Made by a program: the position numbers and the translations under genes. 64,000 nucleotides of DNA from NCBI RefSeq assembly GCF_031157835.1, contig NZ_JAVIDR010000017.1:1-64000 (forward strand). The letters are read 5' to 3'. Below the pieces are notes generated by a model. It saw nothing but the letters and a program-made list of their open reading frames with translations, was not told the DNA's origin and did not search any database. Shown here one piece after another: positions 50,109 through 60,831 of this stretch. This DNA is from Acinetobacter rudis (lineage in GTDB: Bacteria > Pseudomonadota > Gammaproteobacteria > Pseudomonadales > Moraxellaceae). Every line of letters starts with the position of its first letter. Within the stretch, counting starts at the first letter, position 1.

Positions 50109-51344
50109 TTAAGCATCCGCCCATTTTTTGAAAACTAGACAGGCGTTTACACCGCCAAAACCAAAACTGTTACTCATTACAGTATTCAGTTTTGTATCAC
50201 GTTTTTCAAGCACAATGTCAAAACCTTTAGCGCCTTCATCAAGTTCAGTGACGTTAATATTTGGTGCAATAAAGTCATTTTGCATCATGAGAACAGAATA
50301 GATCGCTTCTTGTACACCAGCAGCGCCTAAACTGTGACCAGTCATTGATTTTGTAGAGCTAACAGGTGGAACTTGACCTTCACCAAATGCACGCTCCATT
50401 GCTTTAAGCTCAGTAACGTCACCTGCTGGTGTTGATGTACCATGTGTGTTGACGTAGTCAATTTTGTCCACACCATGTTGTTTGGCTTCTTCAAGTGCCA
50501 TGAGTACACAACGAGTTGCACCTTCACCACTTGGAGCAACCATATCTGCACCATCGCTATTTGCTGCATAGCCAACAACTTCTGCAAGAATGTTTGCACC
50601 ACGAGCTTGAGCATGTTCTAAAGACTCTAGAACCACAAAACCGCCACCACCAGCAATAACAAAACCATCACGGTCAGCAGAATAAGGACGCGACGCTGTT
50701 TCTGGTGCATCATTATATTTTGAGCATAAAGCGCCCATGGCATCAAATAATAAACTTTGTGACCAGTGATCTTCTTCACCACCACCAGCAAGCATTAGGT
50801 CTTGTTTGCCAAGTTGGATCAAGTTATAAGCATAACCAATTGCATCAGCAGAGGTCGCACAAGCACTGGTAATTGAGTGGGCAACGCCTTGAAGTTTAAA
50901 TGCCACACCAAGGTTAGCTGTAATCGTGTTTGACATATTACGAGGTACAAAGAAAGGCCCAACTTTGCGTGCGCCTTTTTCTTCTAGTAATTTGATCATT
51001 TCTGCTACAGAAGCAGTTGAGTTACCACCAGAACCCCCAGCAATACCGTAACGTGGGTTACCAGAAAGTTGATCAGCACTTAGACCAGCATGCTCAACAG
51101 CTGCAACAGCCGCATTGTAAGCATACATTGCACATACGCCCATGAAGCGTTTTAGTTTACGGTCAATGTGGTCAAAATCTTGTTCTGCTGCGGCACTGAC
51201 ATGACTCTTAAAATTAAGCTCAGCATAAGTCGGATTGTGACGTGTGCCAGAAATACCATTTTTGAGTGCGTGGGTCACATCTTCAAGTGAGTTCCCGATA
51301 CACGAGTTAATACCCATACCTGTAATAACGACACGACGATTCAT
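50109..51344 (-). CDS. fabB: 3-oxoacyl-ACP synthase I/II (FabB-like)
   Basis: This condensing enzyme extends acyl-ACP with malonyl-ACP in fatty-acid synthesis. The catalytic Cys162 is in TSACATSAD; the two histidines lie in VNTHGTSTPAGD and KSMTGHSLGAAG, and SNSFGFGGVNACLVF closes the fold. The sequence resembles FabB more than FabF, which would make it the unsaturated-fatty-acid enzyme. I chose the ATG at 51344 (MNRRVVITGMG, 411 residues); the longer reading from 51443 adds 33 unlikely residues. Confidence 0.92.
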   Translation of the reverse strand: MNRRVVITGMGINSCIGNSLEDVTHALKNGISGTRHNPTYAELNFKSHVSAAAEQDFDHIDRKLKRFMGVCAMYAYNAAVAAVEHAGLSADQLSGNPRYGIAGGSGGNSTASVAEMIKLLEEKGARKVGPFFVPRNMSNTITANLGVAFKLQGVAHSITSACATSADAIGYAYNLIQLGKQDLMLAGGGEEDHWSQSLLFDAMGALCSKYNDAPETASRPYSADRDGFVIAGGGGFVVLESLEHAQARGANILAEVVGYAANSDGADMVAPSGEGATRCVLMALEEAKQHGVDKIDYVNTHGTSTPAGDVTELKAMERAFGEGQVPPVSSTKSMTGHSLGAAGVQEAIYSVLMMQNDFIAPNINVTELDEGAKGFDIVLEKRDTKLNTVMSNSFGFGGVNACLVFKKWADA

Positions 51345-51520
51345 GCAAAGTCCTTTATTTTGAAAATTAATAACAGAATTGATGCCATTTAAACGTGTTT
51401 TGACATTGACCGCAATGGCGAAAGATATTGTTTCTGTGGTCAATGAATAACAGTGATTGTTTTAGCTCAAACTAAAGACAGCACAGCATTACAGCACGAA
51501 ATTCCCAATTAATTGACTGT

Positions 51521-52333
51521 CTAAATATGCGCATATTTTTCCAAATTTGTAGGCAGTACAGTTTGTGAAATGCTTCCATGCAAATAAGCTGAAGGCGTGA
51601 TTCCTGTAATTGATTTGAAAAAATGAATAAAAGCGCTATCACTTGAAAAGCACAATGCCTTGCTCACAGGGCTAATTTTTTTATAGAGGGGTAAAAGTTC
51701 TAAAGCACGTAGATAACGCCATTGATTTCTCCATTGCGTAAAACTTAGCCCCGTTTCTTTTAAAAAAATGCGCGAGAGCGTCTTTTCGCTTGCCCCTACA
51801 TGTAAGGCTAGCTGTTTTAGCGTGAGTAAATAGGCATCTTCTGTAAGTTGGCTAAGACGACGATCTTGAGGAAACTTAAGAATGACAGGTTTTTTCTGAG
51901 CATGGACTAATTCGTGGAGACAGAGTTGGAGCAGATGGTGTAAAACTCCTTCTGACCAATCGCTGTTAAAGTCACTATGAGCTATGCGTTCGAGTAGTTC
52001 GGTCAATAAAGTTGTTGCGACAAAAACACAGATTTGTGCTGGAAGGCAAGTGATTTGTTGAGTGTCTAAATAAATAGAGCGATAGCCAGTGACTTTTTGC
52101 ATTTCAGCACGATGCGGCGTATGTGGCGGAATCCAAGCAATACAGCCAGCAGGAAGAAAACATAATTGCTCGGTTAAGGTGATTTTTATACAACCATGTT
52201 GAGCGTAGAGCAATTGACCTTTGCTGTGCTGATGAACACCAGAATCATGTGAAGAAAGTTTTGCAGCAATACCAATCACTTTATTGCTGATTTGATCAGG
52301 ATTAAAAACTGCATCAGCTTCAAGCCATGCCAT
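51521..52333 (-). CDS. AraC-family transcriptional regulator
   Basis: The N-terminal half is cupin-like (HSKGQLLYAQHGCIKITL, HTPHRAEM); the C-terminal ~100 residues hold two helix-turn-helix motifs (LKQLALHVGASEKTLSRIFLKETGLSFTQWRNQWR and SKALCFSSDSAFIHFFKSITGITPSAYL). The 270 residues are typical. It is divergently transcribed from an MFS drug-pump-like gene with ~100 bases between, so it probably controls that gene. The inducer is unknown. Confidence 0.88.
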   Translation of the reverse strand: MAWLEADAVFNPDQISNKVIGIAAKLSSHDSGVHQHSKGQLLYAQHGCIKITLTEQLCFLPAGCIAWIPPHTPHRAEMQKVTGYRSIYLDTQQITCLPAQICVFVATTLLTELLERIAHSDFNSDWSEGVLHHLLQLCLHELVHAQKKPVILKFPQDRRLSQLTEDAYLLTLKQLALHVGASEKTLSRIFLKETGLSFTQWRNQWRYLRALELLPLYKKISPVSKALCFSSDSAFIHFFKSITGITPSAYLHGSISQTVLPTNLEKYAHI

Positions 52334-52436
52334 AACTTGTCCGTTTTTTGATATTTAATGATCTTAATTATGATATGAATACAATATTCCTTCTACTAAT
52401 CTGCCATTTATTAAGATATGTGGAGTAGAACTGGGA

Positions 52437-53579
52437 ATGTTGTGGAATAAATTCAGCATATTGCTTTGTATTTTATTGATGATGCCACAGTGGGTTGAGA
52501 CCATGTACAGTCCAATTTTGACTGAAATTCAGGCGTATTATCAGGTGAGTGCAGAGCAGAGTAGCTTAACGCTCTCATTGTACTTTGTCGCTTTTGCATT
52601 TGGTATCGTGTTTTGGGGATATTGCTGTGATCGTTACGGGAGGCGACCAACAGTTTTGGTTGGAATGAGTCTTTATTTGTTCGCGACAATTGCAGCTTAC
52701 TATAGTGTTGAATTTATTCAGTTGCTTATAGTGCGCTTAATTGCAGCATTTGCTATTGCTGTCGCATCTATTGCAACACAAACGATTATACGTGATCGGT
52801 TTAGTGGCCAAGCTTTGGCTCAGTTCTTTGCTGTAGTGGGAATATTCATGGCCATTAGCCCAGCTTTGGGTATGCTGGTTTCTGCTCAATTGACTTTGCT
52901 TTATGATTATCGTGCTGTATTTAGTTGTTTGAGCATTGTTGCTGTTATTTTGCTGTTTTGGTGTGTTTGGGGGCTCCCTGAAACTCGTCCTGCACAACAA
53001 AATTCAATGCCATTTGTTACATTACTTGGGCGTATGCTCTGCGATAAACATATATTGAACACAGCAATATTAATTGCTTTATTTAATCTAAACGTATTTG
53101 CCTATTATCAATTGGCACCATTTCATTTTCAACAAATGCAGTTGTCAGTACAAGACTTTGGATACAGTGGGTTACTTTTAAGTTTAGGTGTCGCTACAGG
53201 GGCTGGCTTAAATCAATATGGCTTAAAGAAAGGTTATAGTGAGCAGAAGCTTCTTTGTTTAGCCGCACTGATTTCTGTTGTCGCAGCACTATTGGCATTG
53301 ATTTTGATTAAAATTCAACAAGCTTGGTTTTCAGTTTCTGCACTTTTAATATTAATGGGTTATGCAATTGCAATTCCTAACTTATTAGCAAGTGCTTTAA
53401 CACAATATCAAAACTCTGCTGGACGAGCAGGGGCCTTATTGGGACTGTTTTATTATAGTTTATTGGGAGTGAGCCTGATTTTTGCTGGCTGGGGACAGCA
53501 TTTAGCTTGGACCTTGTTGCTGAGTGTGGCATTGATTATTGTGTTGTTATATCGACGCTTTAAATATCAATATTCATAG
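52437..53579 (+). CDS. MFS efflux transporter (Bcr/CflA-like)
   Basis: This ~12-helix MFS protein has the motif A equivalent GYCCDRYGRRPTVLVGM and an N-terminal METMYSPILTEIQAYYQVSAEQSSLTLSLYFVAFAFG segment typical of the Bcr/CflA drug-proton antiporters. At 380 residues it is slightly short but starts and ends cleanly. It is divergent from the AraC-type regulator, the usual layout of an inducible exporter. Substrate is not predictable. Confidence 0.86.
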   Translation: MLWNKFSILLCILLMMPQWVETMYSPILTEIQAYYQVSAEQSSLTLSLYFVAFAFGIVFWGYCCDRYGRRPTVLVGMSLYLFATIAAYYSVEFIQLLIVRLIAAFAIAVASIATQTIIRDRFSGQALAQFFAVVGIFMAISPALGMLVSAQLTLLYDYRAVFSCLSIVAVILLFWCVWGLPETRPAQQNSMPFVTLLGRMLCDKHILNTAILIALFNLNVFAYYQLAPFHFQQMQLSVQDFGYSGLLLSLGVATGAGLNQYGLKKGYSEQKLLCLAALISVVAALLALILIKIQQAWFSVSALLILMGYAIAIPNLLASALTQYQNSAGRAGALLGLFYYSLLGVSLIFAGWGQHLAWTLLLSVALIIVLLYRRFKYQYS

Positions 53580-53593
53580 ATGAAAGTAAGTAA

Positions 53594-53625
53594 TAAAAAA
53601 GCCATCATGTATAAACATGATGGCT
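53594..53625 (-). terminator. Intrinsic terminator after the DUF4132 gene
   Basis: GCCATCATGT and ACATGATGGC form a 10-bp perfect stem with an ATAA loop. On the minus strand TTTTTTATTA follows, so it mainly ends the YehI-like transcript; on the plus strand the T-run is missing. Confidence 0.78.
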
Positions 53626-53651
53626 TGAGAAAAATTGATTAAAAGAAAATT

Positions 53652-56600
53652 TTACCAAGGTGTTTTCTTTTGCCACTCTGGATCAAAACCACTACACGCA
53701 TCGGCCAATTTAAGATAATCAGCATAGCATTCGGCCAGTAAAATTTTAGGTACGTCCTCTATGAGAATATCGGTGCGATTCCAATAACTTTGGCCAGGTC
53801 GAGCAAAACGAAGGTCATAGAGTACAGCAGGAATATTTTCTTCAGGAACATAACTGCCACTAAAGCCAATTTGTACTTCTAAGTTAAGTGACTTAAAGGC
53901 TTTACTGTAACTATCAAAAGAGCCTGCATCTTCAATAGAGGTGCGTTGATAGCCCATTTTGTTGACGACACCACGTAGGGTAAAGGTGTCGGTTAACCAA
54001 CCTTTACGGTCTTCAATCACATCTGTTTTAGGGTTATTAAATGTAGGTAAGCTACGGTTCATTTGCTCAAACAGTGGTTTAACTTTGTAGTCTTTGAAAT
54101 GATCTGACCATTGCTCAGCCTGTTCAGCTCCAACTAAAACGGCATGGGAAATCTGTATGTGACTGTCACTCGCTAACTCAATTTCATCATCATCGAGGTT
54201 TAGTAGGCTACCATCATCACTTGGACGGAAATGCTGTGCTGTACCATCTGCTGCAATCTCTAACCAAACTAAACGTTGAATTAGACGATTCATGATTGGG
54301 TGAGCAAACAAATATTCCTGCCAATCAGCTACAGACCACTGGCGTTCTCCACACATTGACTCATAAAGACGCAGTGTTTGTAGGTCAATAACTTGTTTTA
54401 ACTCCTTCTTACTGTTGCTCAATAGTGCTTTTGCTTCTTTGATCAGTGCTGCATCATCGTTTTGACGTGCTGCGGGTAGCGCCTTAACGACTTTGCCATC
54501 TTCATTTTTTAGGACGAATTTATCTTTGTCATCAACGTAGGCCGTAAAATGACGGCTGCCATATTCGAGCTGCAAGATACCTTGGTCATCAAGGCCCGCA
54601 GTTGGAATTGTACGGTCTGCGAGTTCATCACTACTCCAATGATTACGTTCAGCGATCTCAGCAACCAACTCACCAGCAAGTGTTTGTACTGAGGCAGTAC
54701 GATAACGACGAGATAAGGACAATAACAATTGAATGACAAGCGGATCATTACTGATTGAGAGTGCATGAATCATGGCCTCAATTTGAGCGCGGCGCTGATA
54801 ATGCTGTTTCATATAATCTTGTAATTGTTTTACAGCTGTGCTGCCTTGAGCTGCAAAAGTTAATGCGAGCATTCCTTTACTCTTGATTGCAGAACCAAGG
54901 TAAGTGGCCAAATGCTGACGTTTTAACTCATCAACGACTTGCTCTAAAGTAACATTTGCATATTCTGCATAATATTGAGGATAACGTTTATACCAATCCT
55001 GATAGTTGCTTAGGCGCCCTGGGCCTTCTTTCACTGCAATTTCCGTTGCTTCTTCTAGGCTAGGTCCACGGGTGTCTTGATGAATAAAGCTTTGCAATAC
55101 ATGATTGGCCAATTGTTGCTGGCTTTTTTCACTCAAGAGTTGCATGTAGCGTTGTAGTAAGGCATTTGGTTTTGGATCTTTGAGCTTTTCAGCCAAGATT
55201 AACCACCATTGAATAATTTCTGGATTAACTGCTTTACCATCTTGCCAAGTACATGCAGGGAGAGCGTTAAGATCAAACCAAGTAAAACTTGCCGATAAAC
55301 GTCCTTTTAAACCTTGTTCCGCTTCTTTGAGTAACACTTTAGGTGCAAGGTGGGCACTAATGTCTTGGCCGAGTTGTTCAAGTGCAGTGAGTAAAGCTGC
55401 GCGAACAATTTCTTTTTTCTCTTTTTTGAGTAGTGCATTGAGGGGTTTTATTGCATCTTGAACTTGTAGGCGCGCTAACCATTCAATTGCAGTAATACGA
55501 ATTTCTTGTTTGCCTGAGTCTAAGGCTTCTATTGCACGTAAGTGAATACCTGTTAGACGTTCAAGCGCGCGCTGTGCGTCAAAACGTAGGCGTTTATTTT
55601 CCCCTAAAGCAAGTTCAAGTAAACGTGGTACGAACTGTTGGGGGAGTACAGGGAATGTATTAAGTACGTTGATTGCACTTGCTGGTTCAAGCTCACGATA
55701 TTTATTATCTGATTTTGATGGTGCAAGTCCCATAGCCTCAGTTAAAAAGTCCATGTTTTCAGCAAAGAAAGGCCAGATTTTGTCAGCATCTTGAATATAA
55801 TCATTTAGATCATTCCAGGCTTCCATTAACATGCCTTCAGCAATCATTCGCTTACTATTGGTAAAGTTGTTGTTTGCAAGTGCTTGTTCAATGTGACGTA
55901 GTTCAAGTTGAGCAAGCTCCTCATGGTTGATGAGTGCGAAAAGTGAATCCCAATTGATGTAGTGACGACCATTCAGTGCGAACAAACGTACTGCATAGTT
56001 AAGATTGAACTGCTCTAAATTTTTTAGTGAGTTTTGATAGGTAATGATTTTAAAGTCGCTATCAAAAGACTTCAGACCTTGTTCACCATTTAAGTAACTG
56101 ACCACACGGGCCAAAGATTCGGGCTTAACTTTCTGTAAATCTTTATAGTTACGCTGCGCCCAAGTTGATTTGTAACCGCTCTTCTCTAATTTATTTTCTT
56201 CGATTTCTCTTTCAGCAGATTCACGAGATTTTTCTAAAACTTGTTGATAATTTTGTGCAACAGTTTCAGAGAAACTTTCCGGAATTGTGGTTGTCATTAG
56301 TGGAGTGCATGCAGGAATGTGTAGTTCTTCTTGTCCAGATGCAGCATCTACAGATTTCAAGCGTTGTAAGGCTGACATGATGATTTGTTGTACAGATTTT
56401 AGTTTTTCTGCTGCATGCGCTTGTTCTAAGATATTCACACTACTTGGTGAAAGACGTGCCAGTAAGTCAGCCGCATTGCTGCGTTGCTTACTGTTGCCTG
56501 AGCTTAGGTAGTGGGCCAAGTAATGCTGGGTTTCGGTTTCTGGTAACAGGCTTAACATGCTGGTTGCTGTATCGCGTGTTCTTTTGGAACTACAAATACT

Positions 56601-57401
56601 TAATTGCACCATCACTTCTGCACTTTGGACTAAAAGATCTTTATTTGTTTGTAGGTATTGCAAGACATTTTCTTGACCTTCGACACCATAGTTAGGTGCT
56701 GCTTGCTGTAGTTGAGTTAAATGCGTTTGAATATATTCCTTACAATCCGCCAGCTTATAGATGACTTCTAGGTCGTCATTATAATAGCTACGACTACTCC
56801 GACGTTCAAAAATAAAATCAAGTAGATGAGGAACAAGTGTTGAATCTTCTTCAGCGAGTAATGCTTCTAATTTAGCTATGCTCCAGTGTTGCAATAAGGT
56901 TTTTCTTTGATCTTTTTCACTAAAAGAACGGTTTGCCAGTGAAGTCACTAGGCCATCAATTGCAAAGTAGTGGAACCATTCTGGAAGCGATGGGCAGATC
57001 TGGTCTAAATTGCGTTGTTGGGTCGCAGCAGCCATCCATTTGCCTAGGCGAATGATTTGCTCATTACTCAGAGTGTCAAAAATTTTTTCATATAAAGTTT
57101 TGCGTGCACGGCTTGAGCTTTTGGCTAGTGCCTCCTCAGCTTTAGTTAAAGTGACTTGTCCCCAGTAATAGCCAAAAGTCCCAGGTTTACCTAAAATTAG
57201 TCCTGCTTTGTCATCAGGTAGCTGCTGTAAACGCATTAATACATCGACATGTTCACCATTCACAATAAACGCCATACTGTCTTCAGCTAGGCTTTCATCT
57301 ATCTTAGCCAAGGGTTCAACAATTTGTTGTAACAACTTGCCTTGAGGTTCAGTAAAATTTTTAAACAAATTAACAATCGATGTAAATAACGTATTTGACA
57401 T
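53652..57401 (-). CDS. DUF4132 protein, YehI/MolR-like (1249 residues)
   Basis: This large cytoplasmic protein is rich in Leu, Ala and Gln, with helical repeats resembling HEAT units (for example RFDAQRALERLTGIHLRAIEALDSGKQEIRITAIEWLARLQ near residues 600-645). The C-terminal region has the DUF4132 features YESMCGERQWSVADWQEYLFAHPIMNRLIQRLVWLE and a final domain with LRGVVNKMGYQRTSIEDAGSFDSYSKAF. Size and domains match E. coli YehI (once called MolR), whose role is unsettled. AAGGA lies upstream of its ATG. It follows the SWIM gene by 98 bases at the end of the AAA-DUF5682-VWA-SWIM cluster. Confidence 0.82.
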   Translation of the reverse strand: MSNTLFTSIVNLFKNFTEPQGKLLQQIVEPLAKIDESLAEDSMAFIVNGEHVDVLMRLQQLPDDKAGLILGKPGTFGYYWGQVTLTKAEEALAKSSSRARKTLYEKIFDTLSNEQIIRLGKWMAAATQQRNLDQICPSLPEWFHYFAIDGLVTSLANRSFSEKDQRKTLLQHWSIAKLEALLAEEDSTLVPHLLDFIFERRSSRSYYNDDLEVIYKLADCKEYIQTHLTQLQQAAPNYGVEGQENVLQYLQTNKDLLVQSAEVMVQLSICSSKRTRDTATSMLSLLPETETQHYLAHYLSSGNSKQRSNAADLLARLSPSSVNILEQAHAAEKLKSVQQIIMSALQRLKSVDAASGQEELHIPACTPLMTTTIPESFSETVAQNYQQVLEKSRESAEREIEENKLEKSGYKSTWAQRNYKDLQKVKPESLARVVSYLNGEQGLKSFDSDFKIITYQNSLKNLEQFNLNYAVRLFALNGRHYINWDSLFALINHEELAQLELRHIEQALANNNFTNSKRMIAEGMLMEAWNDLNDYIQDADKIWPFFAENMDFLTEAMGLAPSKSDNKYRELEPASAINVLNTFPVLPQQFVPRLLELALGENKRLRFDAQRALERLTGIHLRAIEALDSGKQEIRITAIEWLARLQVQDAIKPLNALLKKEKKEIVRAALLTALEQLGQDISAHLAPKVLLKEAEQGLKGRLSASFTWFDLNALPACTWQDGKAVNPEIIQWWLILAEKLKDPKPNALLQRYMQLLSEKSQQQLANHVLQSFIHQDTRGPSLEEATEIAVKEGPGRLSNYQDWYKRYPQYYAEYANVTLEQVVDELKRQHLATYLGSAIKSKGMLALTFAAQGSTAVKQLQDYMKQHYQRRAQIEAMIHALSISNDPLVIQLLLSLSRRYRTASVQTLAGELVAEIAERNHWSSDELADRTIPTAGLDDQGILQLEYGSRHFTAYVDDKDKFVLKNEDGKVVKALPAARQNDDAALIKEAKALLSNSKKELKQVIDLQTLRLYESMCGERQWSVADWQEYLFAHPIMNRLIQRLVWLEIAADGTAQHFRPSDDGSLLNLDDDEIELASDSHIQISHAVLVGAEQAEQWSDHFKDYKVKPLFEQMNRSLPTFNNPKTDVIEDRKGWLTDTFTLRGVVNKMGYQRTSIEDAGSFDSYSKAFKSLNLEVQIGFSGSYVPEENIPAVLYDLRFARPGQSYWNRTDILIEDVPKILLAECYADYLKLADACSGFDPEWQKKTPW

Positions 57402-57499
57402 ATAAGATCCTTCATAAGCAGCTGGGGCAAGCCGTTGTAGTTTTTAAAAAGTAAATTAATTTTAAATGAATACGTGTCATTGCCTAGGGCAGAATTCAC

Positions 57500-59662
57500 C
57501 TAGAACGACATAGTTTGACTCTCCAACTCAAATCGATATTGTAGCCGTTGTAATTGAATCAACAAATGTCGGCTTTGGAGTAGACCGTGTGCTAAGTTAT
57601 TGGTTTTAAGCAATTGATCAAATTGTTGAGCAATGAGCTGTAAGCCTAAATCTTCAAATTGTTGACGATAGCCAATGAGCTTTTCCTGATCACTCGGGTC
57701 GAATTTTGCCCGCCCAATATTGGCATAAAAAGCCAAAAATGATTGACTATGAAGCAGTAAAAGCTCAAGAGGTGTGTGGTGAATGCCTGCTTGCCACTGT
57801 TTTTTTTGTTTGAGCATTTTCTCTATTCGGCCCGTAATCAATTCAAATACATTGGCTTTTGGTGGGCGTGGTGGGTAGTGATAGTCCAAACTAAAAATAC
57901 GCAGTCCATCTTTTTTTTCAAGAATCACACTGCATGGAATTAAGCGTGCTCGATGTTGGCTGAGATCGATTCTTACCAGTGTGGCGACAGGTTTGGCCGT
58001 AAAAATGAGGCTGTTAAAATGTTTTAAACGGTTTTCATAATGACTTTCCACAGGCATGCTGAGTTTTAAGCTATGGCCATGCTGATCTATAATGCGGCAT
58101 TCGAAGCATTGCTCAACTTCATTAAGTTCAGGTTTTTCAATATCTTGATGGCGTAACAATACATAACGTTGCATATTGCGAGCAACACTAGAGTGAGGGC
58201 GGATGAGGTGATCTAGCTGTTGCCAATCATCAATAGCCAATCCTGGTTGTTTTAGTTGCTCTACGTCTAATTGTTTAAATTCGGCCTTTTCTATAAAGCG
58301 TGTTTCACTGCTGGCACTGAGGCGATTGTTATCACTCATTTTGGCTTGAGTAAGTTCGAGTTGATGCTGCAACAAATAGTCAATATTACTGCCCCAAATC
58401 CCACTTTGCGCAGCACTGTTTTTATCAAAAGTACTGTCTAGATGGTTGGCACGGGCTTGTGTGACTTCATAGTGTTGTTGCTGCTCAGCATCCCAATAGT
58501 ACAAGCTTAAACCACGAGCTCCGCTGTCTAGTTGCCACCATTCACAGCCTAGTGGAATCAAATGAGCAAATTGTTGCTGTTGATAATCACGCTGTGAGCT
58601 GCCTTTAAGCTGTTGGAGTTGTTCAGGGTATTGTTGATTCGCAAGCAAAGCTGCTAAATAAGCATAAAAATAAGCAAGTTGATCAAAAACTTGGTTTTCA
58701 TCTACTTGGTGATCATCCTCACTTAAAAATTGACGCATTAAACCATGGAGCTGTCGCAGTTCAGCAGCTAAGCGAGGCAAATTTTGTGCACGGGCTTGCA
58801 TATTAAGGATATGTAGTGCCAGTACAGATTCATGGGCAATATGAGAAAGCCCTTGATGCATAAAGTGTTGGGTAATTTGCTGTAACTCATTGATAAGTGC
58901 TAAGTCTTCAGTTTCTAACTGTATAGGAATATTCTGTTCGGCTTCATTTTGTAGTAAGTCATCAGGCCACGCCCATACTATATGATGGTGGTGAAATAAA
59001 TATGCTATACAGGCTAAATGTACAGCAGCTTGTTGTTTGCTCGGTAGATCTGAGAGCATTCCTGCAAAGCCAAGCGTAGGAAAGAGTTGAACTTTATGAG
59101 GACTCAATTCAGTTAAAAAGCAGATTTTATCGGCTTGGATATCAATTTGACAGCGCTCAGGATGCTGTTGCCAGTCTAAAAAAAATTGATAAGCAAGACG
59201 ACGTGTGACTTTAGTGCTTTTCTTTAAAATTGCAGCACTGTCTAAGGCTAGTGCTGCTGCCAAGGTCATTTGTGTGGCTTGAACAGAGTCGGCACCCGAG
59301 GCTGTGTTGGTGTGAGATGTATGTTCGCTGGCAGTATCAATTGCGGTATTTGCTGATGTTGAGGTTGGAGGTGTAGTAGTGCCATTAAACTGTGCTGGAT
59401 GTTGTTGCATCCATAAAATACTACTTAAAATATGTTTACAGCAACCTTGAGCAGGGCAGCTACATGTTGCGGCGGCAATGCCCTCTGGGCTAAGCTGAAC
59501 CTGTTCTTCTTCAACCTGAAACTCAAGCTGTTGTTGGCTGTCATCTGTATTGCTACTCAGCTGTACCTGATCAAGTGCTTTTTTTGCACGTCGAATTAAG
59601 CCAGCATTACTATGTAAAGCTAAACTGTCTTCATCATATTGTAAATAAACTAACCAGCTCAT
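57500..59662 (-). CDS. SWIM zinc-finger protein (YehQ-like)
   Basis: The SWIM motif is visible near the N-terminus: Cys67-Ser-Cys69 ... Cys75-Lys-His77 (ATCSCPAQGCCKH), the CxCxnCxH zinc site thought to bind nucleic acid or protein. The other ~640 residues are mostly helical, Gln-rich and unassigned. Order and size match YehQ of E. coli. Its start overlaps the VWA gene stop by four bases (ATGA), so the two are translationally coupled. Confidence 0.8.
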   Translation of the reverse strand: MSWLVYLQYDEDSLALHSNAGLIRRAKKALDQVQLSSNTDDSQQQLEFQVEEEQVQLSPEGIAAATCSCPAQGCCKHILSSILWMQQHPAQFNGTTTPPTSTSANTAIDTASEHTSHTNTASGADSVQATQMTLAAALALDSAAILKKSTKVTRRLAYQFFLDWQQHPERCQIDIQADKICFLTELSPHKVQLFPTLGFAGMLSDLPSKQQAAVHLACIAYLFHHHHIVWAWPDDLLQNEAEQNIPIQLETEDLALINELQQITQHFMHQGLSHIAHESVLALHILNMQARAQNLPRLAAELRQLHGLMRQFLSEDDHQVDENQVFDQLAYFYAYLAALLANQQYPEQLQQLKGSSQRDYQQQQFAHLIPLGCEWWQLDSGARGLSLYYWDAEQQQHYEVTQARANHLDSTFDKNSAAQSGIWGSNIDYLLQHQLELTQAKMSDNNRLSASSETRFIEKAEFKQLDVEQLKQPGLAIDDWQQLDHLIRPHSSVARNMQRYVLLRHQDIEKPELNEVEQCFECRIIDQHGHSLKLSMPVESHYENRLKHFNSLIFTAKPVATLVRIDLSQHRARLIPCSVILEKKDGLRIFSLDYHYPPRPPKANVFELITGRIEKMLKQKKQWQAGIHHTPLELLLLHSQSFLAFYANIGRAKFDPSDQEKLIGYRQQFEDLGLQLIAQQFDQLLKTNNLAHGLLQSRHLLIQLQRLQYRFELESQTMSF

Positions 59663-60831
59663 TGCATTACCTCAGCAAACCAATTGGCCAAATGTTCTGG
59701 TGTCATGGCTGCGATTTCCATACCTCGTTGTTGTAGTTGTCCTGCCATGTTGTGGTCATAACAAGGATTAGCATGTTGGTCTAATGCAGCAAGTCCCAAT
59801 AACTTACAGCCCTGTTGATGTAGACTAGCCGTGGTATTTAGCATGTTTTGTACAGAGCCACCTTCTTCAAAGTCGCTAATGAGAACTAAAATACTCCGCT
59901 GTGGTTGTTTGATCTTTGTTGCGCAATATTGCAGTGCTTGGGCGATATGTGTACCACCACCAAGTTGAATGGTGAGTAAAATTTCAACGGGATCATGTGC
60001 CATATGGCTAAGGTCTACAATTTGGGTATCAAATAAGACTAAGCTAACATTCACAGCAGGGAGTGCAGCTAAGATACTGGCGCAAATGGCTGCGTACATA
60101 ATCGAGTCCATCATCGAGCCACTTTGGTCTACACATAACACTATTTCCCAAGGCAGGTGTTTTTGCACTCGGGCATTAAAATATGGCGTTTGAATAATGA
60201 GTTTTTGTAAGTCGGGTTGATAATGCTTGAGATTTTCCCGAATGGTGCGACGCCAATCAAAATTTTGTGCCTGTTTAATGGGTGATCTACGAAAACGATG
60301 TCGCCGCCCTTGTAAAGCTTGCAAGAAATTGGGACGAATTTTTTCCAGCATTTCAGCAACGACTTTTGCAATCAGGCTACGAATTGCTTCTTTCATCTCT
60401 GCGCTCATATGCCCACGTAAACTCAGTAAGGCTTTGGCAACATTAGGGCTCGCATCAAGCTGTTGAATATGTTCAGGGCGTTTCAATAAATCAGACATTT
60501 GATAGCGTTCAAGCGCATGTTTTTGCATACGTTCAAAGGTCGATTTAGGAAAGAGCTTTCGGCCTTGATCAAGCCAATTGATTGCTGTGAGTTGTGAGGC
60601 ATCTAAACTACCATGACGGTTTTGTTGTTTTATGCCACGGCGTTTGTATTCTTCACGGTACAGATAGTCCAGTTGGCGTTCAATTTTAAGTTCTTGGCCT
60701 GAAAGTTGTGCCTCAGCTAAGTTTTGATCTGCATAACGGCCCAACATCAAACGCCAACGGCGTGCTTGGTCTAATGAATCATTGCTTGGGGATTGCTCTG
60801 CCACAGGTGTTTGATTGAGTTCATGCGTCAT
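59659..60831 (-). CDS. VWA-domain protein (YehP-like)
   Basis: The C-terminal ~165 residues form a von Willebrand A domain with a complete-looking MIDAS: Asp235-Gln-Ser237-Gly-Ser239 (CVDQSGSMMDS), a later Thr in GGGTHIAQAL and Asp in LISDFEEGG. The N-terminal ~220 residues are helical and basic (LQGRRHRFRRSP near 173-184). VWA proteins of this kind partner with MoxR AAA+ ATPases as metal-dependent substrate adaptors. It overlaps both neighbours by a few bases. Confidence 0.85.
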   Translation of the reverse strand: MTHELNQTPVAEQSPSNDSLDQARRWRLMLGRYADQNLAEAQLSGQELKIERQLDYLYREEYKRRGIKQQNRHGSLDASQLTAINWLDQGRKLFPKSTFERMQKHALERYQMSDLLKRPEHIQQLDASPNVAKALLSLRGHMSAEMKEAIRSLIAKVVAEMLEKIRPNFLQALQGRRHRFRRSPIKQAQNFDWRRTIRENLKHYQPDLQKLIIQTPYFNARVQKHLPWEIVLCVDQSGSMMDSIMYAAICASILAALPAVNVSLVLFDTQIVDLSHMAHDPVEILLTIQLGGGTHIAQALQYCATKIKQPQRSILVLISDFEEGGSVQNMLNTTASLHQQGCKLLGLAALDQHANPCYDHNMAGQLQQRGMEIAAMTPEHLANWFAEVMQ